Source: Penaeus vannamei (taxonomy: Eukaryota; Arthropoda; Malacostraca; Decapoda; Penaeidae). From it: 17,500 nucleotides of DNA. The translations under genes and the position numbers were made by a program. Under the pieces are notes generated by a model, which searched no databases, was not told the origin of the DNA, and saw only the letters and a program-made list of their open reading frames with translations. Shown here one piece after another: positions 9,025 to 15,870 of the stretch (its first letter is position 1; each line of letters begins with the position of its first letter). The stretch lies in NCBI RefSeq assembly GCF_042767895.1, contig NC_091552.1:4955469-4972968 (forward strand), given 5' to 3'.

Positions 9025-9163
9025 GGAGCCGCAGATAAAAAAAAAAAAAAGGAAAAGAAAAAGAAAAAAAAAAGCGTGGAGGGTCACTCTGGGCACGGCC
9101 GGAAGAATGGGCACACTTGGCACGCCTTCAAAACGGGCCTCTACAGGTGAGATCTCAGTGGGT
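8896..9163. repeat. A37 run with repeated GC-rich flanking words
   Basis: A37 lies at 8987-9023 and a second run (A14) at 9037-9050. AAACGGAGCCGMAGAT occurs just before each A run (about 8970 and 9021). GGCACGCCTCAAAACGG (about 8959-8975) recurs as GGCACGCCTTCAAAACGG (about 9119-9136). The pattern suggests local duplication of a GC-rich word plus A run. Confidence 0.75.
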
Positions 9164-9211
9164 ATGTGGGATGGGCAGAGCGGAAGGTGGCATGTGGGAT
9201 GGGCAGAGCGG
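9164..9211. repeat. 20-bp tandem duplication, period 28
   Basis: ATGTGGGATGGGCAGAGCGG occurs exactly at 9164-9183 and 9192-9211, separated by AAGGTGGC. The GC-rich surroundings contrast with neighbouring A-rich DNA. Confidence 0.95.
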
Positions 9212-9457
9212 TAGCCAGAGACCACATGACGGTCACCAAGGACACCGTGGGCGTGCGAGGGCGTGCGGGAGACGGCATATAAGGGCAAGGACGGGGCAGA
9301 ACAAGGCGGTGGGGCGGGGGTGGCGAATGCGTCACGAGGGGGGAGGGGAGGAGGGAAAGATGGAGGGGGAGAGAAGGATGGGAGGAGGCGGAGAAAAGGG
9401 AGGGAGGCGGAGGAGAGAGAGGGGGGAAGAGAAGGAAAGGGGGATTTGTAGATAAGG
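9212..9457. other. GC-rich then G/A-rich segment, no gene seen
   Basis: 9230-9330 has several CpG sites, GGGCGTGCG repeated with one change, a GGGGCGGGGG box and a TATAAG word at 9278-9283. From about 9336 it becomes GGGAGGAGG-type purine sequence. A promoter is conceivable, but no transcript is recognisable downstream. Confidence 0.45.
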
Positions 9458-9587
9458 AGGGAAAGCGAAGAAAGGATTGAAAGAAGAGGGAGAGGCGTAG
9501 AGACAATTCATAAACGAATATGAAAGAGAAATGAAAGTGAAAAAAAATTACAAGAACCTCAACAAGTTATCGACTTGCTCACTTCTC
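9458..9587 (+). repeat. Dispersed direct repeat, copy 2
   Basis: Second copy of the block at 8361-8460, about 1.1 kb away in the same orientation. Exact over the first 30 bases, then about 30 extra bases (from 9488), then strongly similar through GTTATCGACTTGCT (9566-9579). Both copies follow purine-rich minisatellite-like DNA, so the duplicated unit may be larger than the alignable core. Confidence 0.92.
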
Positions 9588-9710
9588 CGGACCAGAACCT
9601 AATCTCAAGGAAAGATCACAAAGCCAAAGATAACACCATGACTCCTATAAAAAGAGGAAGAGAAAAAAGAAGATAAAAAAAAAAACGATCTTACCTACTC
9701 AGCTCTATCT
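9588..9710. other. Unique sequence, no gene seen
   Basis: Short A-rich unique segment between the second dispersed repeat and the C-rich tract. Confidence 0.5.
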
Positions 9711-10140
9711 CCCTCACCTCCCGTCCCCCCTTCTCCCTACCGTCCAACCCTCATGACACCTCGCTCGTTCTCTCCCCTACCTTCATAAGCCCCCCCGCCC
9801 CCACACACACACTCCGTTTATGAGGTAGAAAGTGGATGCATTATTCCCCTGCCCCCCGTAAAGCCCCAACCCACCTCTTTTCCTCCCCTCCCTCCCTCCC
9901 TCCCACCCCCAACCCTCTTCTCTTCCCCCCTTCCCTCCCTCCTACGCCCCAACCCCCTTCTTTCCCCCTCCCCCTCCCTCCACCCACGCCCCAAACACCC
10001 CTTCTTTCCCCCCTACCTCCCTCCCACGCACTCTCCCTCCCTCCCTCCCAGCCCCAACCCTCCCTCTTTCCTCCCCTCTCCCTCCCTCTTTCCCCCTCTA
10101 CCTCTCTCCTCCCACCCCCCAACCTCCACTCCCTCCCAGC
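9711..10140. repeat. C-rich pyrimidine tract with CCCCAAC-phased units
   Basis: Nearly pure C and T apart from a small unique patch at about 9780-9840. CCCCAAC or CCCCAAA recurs at 9864, 9907, 9947, 9989, 10052 and 10117, spacings 43, 40, 42, 63 and 65. This is an irregular minisatellite whose - strand is G-rich with quadruplex-type runs. Confidence 0.85.
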
Positions 10141-10728
10141 TCCCTGTTCAAGCAGCGCTGGACAACCGGAGAGGGAAAGCAGTGAACAGTGAAACGCGGT
10201 CGGTTTGGAAAAAAATCTTTGTTGATTCCAGCCGCCATATTTGGTGGTCGTGACTCGTTCAATTCTTTCTTTTTATTTCCTGTCTCTATTTATTTATTCA
10301 TTTCCATGGTGTTCTTTCACGCCCTACGCTCTAATTACTTGGTTATATATGTTTTGTTCTTGCCTTAAAGTCAATAACTGGTTCTGTTTGGTGTTTTGTA
10401 TGCTTGGACAGAAACCGTAGCTCACACGGATAAAAATCGTGAGTTTGTACTTTTACAGCACAAAGATTACTTTATGAAACGATTCTTCGAGACACCCAAC
10501 TTTAGAAATATCTCGATAAACTTACAGCCGCCCATACACTTCCAGAGCGATGACTATTTTTAGATATGAAAGTCTAGCATCTATGAGAAATTCAAGTTTT
10601 TTTCTGTGACTTTTTCCTCTCTTTTTTTCTTAACTTGGGTCGGACGCAAATAAAAACAGATCGATTTCACCCATATCTCTTTTTTTTATCATGAATACCT
10701 GTGATTATCATTTTTTTCATTATGGATT

Positions 10729-10732
<4 letters not shown>
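10141..10732. other. Unique sequence, no gene seen
   Basis: About 590 bases of T-rich and AT-rich sequence with stops in all frames over most of its length. It is one of the longest repeat-free stretches here, yet I find no RNA gene, coding signal or regulatory pattern. Confidence 0.6.

Positions 10733-10773
<41 letters not shown>
10733..10773. repeat. A41 homopolymer
   Basis: 41 consecutive A residues, preceded by TTCTT and followed by CGATAAAG. Same length as the runs at 543-583 and 11765-11805. Confidence 0.95.
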
Positions 10774-10774
<1 letters not shown>

Positions 10775-10935
10775 GATAAAGACAAGAGGTAAACATTACC
10801 TGATGAAGAAAATATCGCCAGAAAAAAAAATTACAAATAAAGACCAAACCAAAAATAAAAGTTACGTCAGTTACATTTTCCTCCGTGTGCTAAGAGTAAA
10901 CAGTAACGGTAAACGGCTTTTGTTAGTATTCGCGG

Positions 10936-11250
10936 AGGCAGGCAGGCAGGCAGGAGGTGGCCTAGATGGTGGCAGGAGGAGGAGGAGGAGGAGAAGAAGA
11001 AGAAGAAGAAGAAGAAGAAGAAGAAGAAGAAGAAGAAGAAGAAGAAGAAGAAGAAGAAGAAGAAGAAGAAGAAGGGGAGGGGGAGGAGGAGGAGGAGGGG
11101 GAGGGGGAGGGGGAGGAGGTGGAGGAAAAGAATAAGAGGAAAGGGGGAGGAGGAGGGGAAGGGGGGGAGGAGGAGAGGAGGAAGAGGAGGAGGAGAAGAA
11201 GGAGAAGAAGGAGAAGAAGAAAAAAAAGGAGAAGGAGAAGGAAGAGGAGG
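10936..11250. repeat. (GGCA)n, (GGA)n, (GAA)28 and G-rich purine tract
   Basis: (GGCA)n at 10936-10954, (GGA)n from about 10975, then about 28 GAA units (10991-11074). GGA/GGGGGA sequence follows, including three consecutive GGGGGA units near 11096-11117, then AGG/AGA sequence to 11250. Long GAA tracts can form triplex DNA, and the G-rich part is quadruplex-capable. Poly-glutamate, poly-arginine and poly-leucine frames here are artefacts. Confidence 0.96.
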
Positions 11251-11603
11251 ATGCAGCCGACGTCTTCTGAGGGTCAAGACGTGGGAGGGCATCTTGGCAA
11301 GGACCTCCGGCGACCATGCCCACGCGGAGCCCTAAATAAGCACCTTGTGACGTCACGCTCAGGTCCTCCAGCGAGAGAGGTCCTCTTCTCTCGCCCTCTC
11401 TGCATGTGTGGGATTCAAGTTGAAACACATATGACATGGAATAACGAAGGGAAGAACAAGAAAATATACGGTTATGCCACAAGATGCTATTTTCGCTATG
11501 TTGCTTCCTAAGGGGACGAAGAACATGATATATATAAGAGCATAGTCGTGTATTTTCTTGTTCTATCCCTTCCTTGTTCCGTTGCAAATTTGTTCAACTT
11601 GAA
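11251..11603. other. Unique segment, GC-rich 5' half; no gene seen
   Basis: 11251-11400 is balanced to GC-rich. It holds a small perfect hairpin (ACGTCTT 11260-11266 with AAGACGT 11276-11282) and a CRE palindrome at 11348. AGGTCCTC occurs twice (about 11361-11368 and 11379-11386). 11400-11603 is AT-rich, with TATATATAAG at about 11529. Some promoter-like words are present, but no gene is recognisable. Confidence 0.5.
11348..11355. promoter_or_regulatory. Palindromic CRE motif TGACGTCA
   Basis: Perfect CREB/ATF-type palindrome, again preceded by CTTG as at 5618. Its use is unproven. Confidence 0.3.
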
Positions 11604-11666
11604 TCCTGCGCACGTAAAAGAAAGAGAGAGAGAGAGATAGAGAGAGAGACTCCTGCGCATGTAAAA
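11604..11666. repeat. 16-bp direct repeat flanking (GA)n
   Basis: TCCTGCGCACGTAAAA (11604-11619) recurs as TCCTGCGCATGTAAAA (11651-11666), 15 of 16 bases the same. A short (GA)n with one GATA interruption lies between. It looks like a small duplication associated with microsatellite growth. Confidence 0.9.
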
Positions 11667-11761
11667 CAAAACCAAAACAAAAGAGACAGAGAAAGAGTCT
11701 CTCGTATGCCGTAATGAGGATGCGGTTGTTTCACTCTCGCCTGAACAGAAGGTGCAAGTTG

Positions 11762-11764
<3 letters not shown>

Positions 11765-11805
<41 letters not shown>
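11765..11805. repeat. A41 homopolymer
   Basis: 41 consecutive A residues, preceded by TTGCTT and followed by CTTTCT. Third run of exactly this length. Confidence 0.95.
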
Positions 11806-11807
<2 letters not shown>

Positions 11808-11974
11808 TTCTATTCATAACGAAATTTTCTTCTACTCGGTAATGTTGATATTAACATATTTAAACAAATAAAAGTGCTAGACGCCAATGGTCATATAACA
11901 TATAACATTTTTCTCTTTGTTTTTATCCATAAATCCACCTGTATCCACGACACGTCAGGGAGAAAATGAAACAG
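11806..11974. other. AT-rich unique sequence, no gene seen
   Basis: Short AT-rich unique segment leading to the (CA)n/(GA)n compound repeat. Confidence 0.5.
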
Positions 11975-12048
11975 CACACACACACACACACACACAAAGA
12001 GAGAGAGAGAGAGAGAGGAAGGGACGGAGAGAGAGAGAGAGAGAGGGA

Positions 12049-12124
<76 letters not shown>

Positions 12125-12139
12125 GAGAGAGAGAGAGAG
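11975..12139. repeat. (CA)n - (GA)n compound microsatellite
   Basis: (CA)n at 11975-11996 passes directly into (GA)n. Two GGAAGG interruptions (about 12017 and 12047) precede a perfect (GA)n run from about 12053 to 12117, and GGAGAGAG variants follow to 12139. Confidence 0.96.
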
Positions 12140-12259
12140 TCAGTCTCAAACAAAGAGAAAAAAAACTGAAGCTAGGTTAACGCAGCGATCGCAAGCCTTT
12201 CAACAGGGAGGTGAAACAGCGTTGCAACAGCCTCAGCGCCGATGACTCACAGAACCCGA

Positions 12260-12548
12260 GCTTAAAGAGCGGGAAAGGCTAGATCAGTAGCAACTCGAGG
12301 AGGTGTCATGGCGTCTGGTTTTTGATGCTCGTTCAGTGAAGATAAAACCATTAAAATCATTATTTTTCCCTCCTTTTTGCAAATTGAAGAGACCCAAAAT
12401 GATCGACCATATATATTCACGAAGCATCCGTAACTTTTGTGACGTCATCAAAATAAACCCCACGTGCCTTTTCTCAAAAAAAAAAAAAAAATCAGACGCC
12501 ATGACACCTCCTCGAGTTGCTACTGATCTACCCTTCCCCTCCTGAAGC
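12260..12548. repeat. Inverted-repeat element, MITE-like or foldback
   Basis: A 38-base sequence at 12280-12317 (from TAGATCAGTAGCAACTCGAG to ATGGCGTCTG) is present as an exact reverse complement at 12493-12530. Weaker homology extends outward to about 12260 and 12548, including GCTT at one end and AAGC at the other. It also extends inward, where TTTTTGA in one arm faces a 16-base A run in the other. Arms are about 57 bases, the loop between perfect arms is 175 bases, and the total is about 289 bases. This fits a small non-autonomous DNA transposon or a foldback duplication. I see no clear target-site duplication and no transposase. Confidence 0.85.
12440..12447. promoter_or_regulatory. Palindromic CRE motif TGACGTCA in the inverted-repeat loop
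   Basis: Third perfect TGACGTCA in the window, preceded by TTTTG and followed by TCA, inside the loop of the inverted repeat. Its use is unproven. Confidence 0.3.
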
Positions 12549-12619
12549 AACCTAAAATCATGTTGGCTTTGGAGGTCCTCCGCGGTTTTGGGGTCCACAA
12601 GCATATTAATTGGTAATTC

Positions 12620-12785
12620 CTTCTGTCTGTCTGTCTCTTATTCTGTCTGTCTCTCTCTCATTCTGTCTGTCTGTCTCTCTCTCATTCTGTCTGTCTGTCT
12701 GTCTCTCTTTCTCCCTCCCTCCCTCCCTCTCCCTCCACCTCTCTCTCTCCTTCCCTCCCTCCCTCTCTCCCTCTCCCTCCTCTCC
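12620..12785. repeat. (CTGT)n / (CT)n phased repeat and CCCT tract
   Basis: TTCTGTCTGT recurs at 12621, 12641, 12661 and 12685, with units of 20-24 bases made of (CTGT)n plus (CT)n. CTCCCTCC-type pyrimidine sequence follows to 12785. Confidence 0.92.
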
Positions 12786-12984
12786 GACGAGGTGAAAGAC
12801 CGAGGCGGGCGTGGTGGGCGTGTGCAGGCGGCTGGAGGTGGGCGGGAACCGGTCCGGCGGGTGAACCACGGGCGAGAGAAAATAGAAGTCCACACAACCC
12901 TCGTTTGCCCCTTTTAACCAGCCTTTGACAACGCGCAACTTTCAAGACATCATCATCATACCCAAATCGCTTGGGATCCCATCA
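12786..12984. other. CpG- and GC-rich patch then unique sequence
   Basis: 12786-12875 is GC-rich and CpG-rich, with GGCGGGCGTGG, GGGCGTG, GGTGGGCGGG and CCGGTCCGGCGGG words that resemble Sp1/KLF-type GC boxes. The rest is ordinary sequence. No coding signal was found. Confidence 0.5.
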
Positions 12985-13266
12985 ATGAATATTTAACAAA
13001 GCCAAATATCACGTTATCGCCAAAATTTATATCATGGTAATCCAATCTGCAACGTTTTTTTATCGTTTTTTTTTCAATAATTCTCATTTAAAAAAAAAAA
13101 AAAAAATATTACGTTATCCCCCCCCCAAAAAATCCCGATAATCCAATCTTCAACTTTTTTTTATATAATTCTCATAAAAAAAACAAATATTACGTTATCG
13201 CCAAAATTTATATCATGGTAATCCAATCTGCAACTTTTTTATCGTTTTTTTTTTAATAATTATCAT

Positions 13267-13321
<55 letters not shown>

Positions 13322-13490
13322 CGTTATCCCCCCAAAAAAATCCCGATAATCCAATCTTCAACTTTTTTTTTATATAATCCTCGTAAAAAAAAAAACAAAT
13401 ATTACGTTATCGCAAAAAAAGAAAAAAAAAATCCCAATAGTCCAATCTGCAACGTTTTTTTTTTTTCTCTCTTTTTTTTTCTTTTTTTTT
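12985..13490. repeat. Alternating A/B satellite, five units, with internal (TA)n
   Basis: ACGTTATC marks unit starts at 13011, 13111, 13192, 13321 and 13404 (lengths 100, 81, 129, 83 and about 90). Units 1 and 3 are type A: CGCCAAAATTTATATCATGG then AATCCAATCTGCAAC. Units 2 and 4 are type B: CCCCCCAAAAAATCCCGATA then ATCCAATCTTCAAC. Unit 5 mixes both. The extra length of unit 3 is a (TA)n run of about 25 units (13270-13319), where the other units have an A run. A degenerate half unit probably precedes 13011. Confidence 0.93.
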
Positions 13491-13740
13491 TTGGAGACGG
13501 ACGCGGAAGTCAACACGCCGTCAGTGAATCGACCGTCGCTCCGTCGATGTCACTGCCCTGCTGGGGATGTGAAGGTCGAACCGTCGTGTCGCGATTAAGT
13601 CTTTATGAGCCTTATGAATCTCCTCTTCCCCGCGTTCAATAAATCGACGAGGCATCGCGTTGTTTTTAACTTCAAGGTCGAGGGCGCGGTAGGGGTGGGG
13701 TGGGGGGAGGAGGAGGGGGTGCGTCATGGCTTTAGTGTGT
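13491..13740. other. CpG-dense unique segment, no gene called
   Basis: 13494-13690 has many CpG dinucleotides (ACGCGG, CCGTCGCTCCGTCGATG, GTCGAACCGTCGTGTCGCG, GAGGGCGCGG). This contrasts sharply with the AT-rich satellite before it and the (CA)n array after it. A G-rich end (GGGGTGGGGTGGGGGG) lies at about 13692-13710. Frames are open on both strands but match nothing I recognise. It could be a CpG island, an exon remnant or unmethylated unique DNA. Confidence 0.5.
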
Positions 13741-13963
13741 ACATATATATAACACATACACACAAACACACTCACGTACAGACAGACACAGACACACACT
13801 ACACACACATACACATACACTGACGTACAAACACAAACACACTCACGTACAGACAGACACAGACACACACTACCACACACACACATACACTGACGTACAA
13901 ACACAAACACACATACACACTCACGTACAGATACAAACACACACACACACTCACCTACAGACC

Positions 13964-14038
<75 letters not shown>

Positions 14039-14377
14039 GTACAGACCCAAACACATACACACACACTCACGTACAGACACAAACACACACACACACACAC
14101 ACACACTCACGGACAGATACAAACACACACACACACACACACACTCACGTACAGATACAAACACACACACACACACACACACTCACGTACAGATACAAAC
14201 ACACACACACACAAACACACACACTCACGTACAGATACAAACACACACACACACACACACTCACTCACGTACAGATACAAACACACACACACACACTCAC
14301 GTACAGATACAAACACACACACACACACACACACACTCACGTACAGATACAAACACACACACACTCACGTACAGATA

Positions 14378-14441
<64 letters not shown>

Positions 14442-14455
14442 AACAAACACACGCA
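13741..14455. repeat. (CA)n array with 16 phased TCACGTACAG-type cores
   Basis: About 700 bases of CA repeat are punctuated by CTCACGTACAGATACAAA-type cores. TCACGTAC is exact at 13772, 13843, 13921, 14035, 14067, 14145, 14183, 14225, 14265, 14297, 14337 and 14365. Variants lie at 13821 and 13891 (TGACGTAC), 13951 (TCACCTAC) and 14107 (TCACGGAC). From 13921 on, all spacings are even (28-42, and one of 84), as expected when only CA units are gained or lost between constant cores. The first part (13771-13911) is a 70/71-bp direct duplication. Cysteine/valine-rich - strand frames are repeat artefacts. Confidence 0.95.
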
Positions 14456-14772
14456 CGCTCACACTTTAAGGCGTTCGGTATTCGTATTCGTAATTTGTAT
14501 GCCTGTACCGCATGTGCTGACGTGGCCACAACACACTCATATTCGATTCGATGACGTACCAAGTATCCAACACCTTCGGGAACCCTCACGCCATCTCTCG
14601 AATTATCATATCATAACTTTTGCCGGACTAATTTATCCGATAAGACCCATTCCCTCGTGAAAAAGGGTATATCAATCGCCCGAAGGTATATCGGTCACGC
14701 ACATACGGGACCTGTTAATGACCCAATATGCCAAGAAGTGGAAACACGCAAGGTCAGCCACACAGCCTAGCA
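14456..14772. other. Unique sequence, no gene seen
   Basis: Balanced composition. GGTATATC occurs twice near 14667 and 14685. No gene, RNA or regulatory pattern recognised. Confidence 0.55.
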
Positions 14773-15120
14773 ACTCTTATGACCTGGGAAATAATAAATA
14801 AAAAGTCTATATGATACAACTGTTCTTAAAAACTATAATAATTATTATTAATACCAATGAATGGATAACACAAGGACAAGAAATAAAGACCGGAAGAATA
14901 ATGATAAAGATTCTTAATTCTGATTCTTCCCCAGATACTCTTCTAACCAGGGAAATAATTTTAAAATCTATATCATACCACTGGTCTTCATAATAACAAT
15001 AATTAATATCAATTAATGAATAACACAAGAACAAAAAAGTGAACTGAAAAAAAAGAAAAAATAAAGACCATACCGATGAATCAATAACAAAAAGACAAAA
15101 ATGACGAAAAAATAAAGAAT
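14773..15120. repeat. Degenerate AT-rich direct repeat, two copies plus a partial third
   Basis: Copy 1 (14773-14891) runs from ACTCTTATGACCTGGGAAAT through CTATATGATACAACTG, ATACCAATGAATGGATAACA and ATAAAGACC. Copy 2 (14937-15069) has ACTCTTCTAACCAGGGAAAT, CTATATCATACCACTG, ATCAATTAATGAATAACACA and ATAAAGACC, at a period of 164. A partial third copy (about 15070-15118) begins ATACCGATGAATCAATAACA. Divergence indicates an older duplication. Confidence 0.8.
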
Positions 15121-15275
15121 GAAAAAGGAAAAAGAAAATAATAAAATTTCTACTTGTTATTCTCCTCCAGACACGAAGACGCGCGGGCGCCCCTGACATG
15201 TCCAAGGCTAAGGTACACGAAGGACCTTGAGGCGCTGTCCTTCCCTAGCGTCCCTGAGGTCTCAAGGTTATATGC
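15121..15275 (+). other. Splice-acceptor-like site and GC-rich patch
   Basis: A pyrimidine-rich run (TTTCTACTTGTTATTCTCCT) ends in CCAG at 15167-15170, a good match to a 3' splice site. The sequence after it switches abruptly from AT-rich to GC- and CpG-rich (GACGCGCGGGCGCCCC) and is open in one frame, giving the peptide words HEDARAPLTCPRLRYTK and LEALSFPSVPEVSRLY. Possible donors are AAG/GTACAC (about 15211) and CAAG/GTTATA (about 15268). It could be a small exon, but no homology is recognised and the + strand would then continue into a CT-rich minisatellite. Confidence 0.2.
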
Positions 15276-15282
15276 AACCCCT

Positions 15283-15505
15283 CCCCCCTCCTCTCCCCTC
15301 TCCCCCTATCCCTGGTTTATTCTTACCTTCTCCCTATTCATGTCTTTTGTTTTTCTTCTCCCACTTCCCTCTCCCCTCTCCCCATATCCCTGGTTTATTC
15401 TTACCTTCCTATTCCTTTCTTTTGCTCTTTTTCTTCCACCTCCCTCTCCCCCTCCCCTTGGTTTAATCTTACCTTCTCCCTATTCCTTTCTTTTGCCTTC
15501 TTCCT
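15283..15505. repeat. 68-78 bp CT-rich minisatellite, three copies
   Basis: GGTTTATTCTTACCTTC or GGTTTAATCTTACCTTCTCC begins at 15314, 15392 and 15460, spacings 78 and 68. Each copy is followed by CCTATTC, then TTCTTTTGY sequence, and preceded by CTCTCCCC. Confidence 0.88.
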
Positions 15506-15792
15506 TTTTGTGTCTTTTTTGTCCTTATCCTTCTTACCTCTTATCTCCTTCCTACTCCCCTTTTCCTTATCTTATCTACTCTCGTCCGACCCATTTTTCC
15601 TCTGTCTTCCCCACTCTCCTTTCTTATCGCTCCTTTATCTTTCCCTCTTCTCTTCCAATCATTCGTTTTCCTCTTTCCTACCCATTCCCGGCCTGGTTTC
15701 CCTATTCCCTACTCTTCCACCTATTCTCTCATCTCCCCCTCCTCCTGTCTTCCTCTTGTACTTTCTCTCTCACTGTGTATCTCTCTCTCTCA
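15506..15792. repeat. CT-rich degenerate tract
   Basis: Mostly pyrimidine sequence without clear periodicity, ending in a (CT)n run at about 15780-15790. Frames here are open because purines are scarce on the + strand. Confidence 0.75.
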
Positions 15793-15793
15793 T

Positions 15794-15824
<31 letters not shown>

Positions 15825-15870
15825 CATATATACACACATACTTATTCACATACATATATACCTACAAATG
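15793..15870. repeat. (CA)n - (TA)n compound microsatellite
   Basis: (CA)n at about 15793-15810 passes into (TA)n at about 15810-15832 and then degenerate CATA/TACA units. Confidence 0.93.

Noticed and set aside
9278..9283. TATAAG downstream of GC-rich sequence as a promoter
   Set aside because: A single short word without an initiator or a recognisable transcript; such matches are common by chance.
11529..11538. TATATATAAG as a TATA box
   Set aside because: No arthropod initiator motif (TCAGT type) at about 30 bases downstream and no recognisable gene follows.
10701..11587. Poly-arginine/glycine, poly-glutamate and poly-leucine open frames
   Set aside because: They are the different frames of (GAA)n, (GGA)n and their complement, extended briefly into unique DNA.
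12585..12950. Possible coding region over the GC-rich patch on either strand
   Set aside because: Frames are open on both strands and extend into (CTGT)n/(CT)n; no known domain was seen.
13521..14364. Cysteine/valine-rich open frames on the - strand resembling a cysteine-rich protein
   Set aside because: They are (GT)n read in a frame giving alternating Cys and Val; the regular cores account for the other residues.
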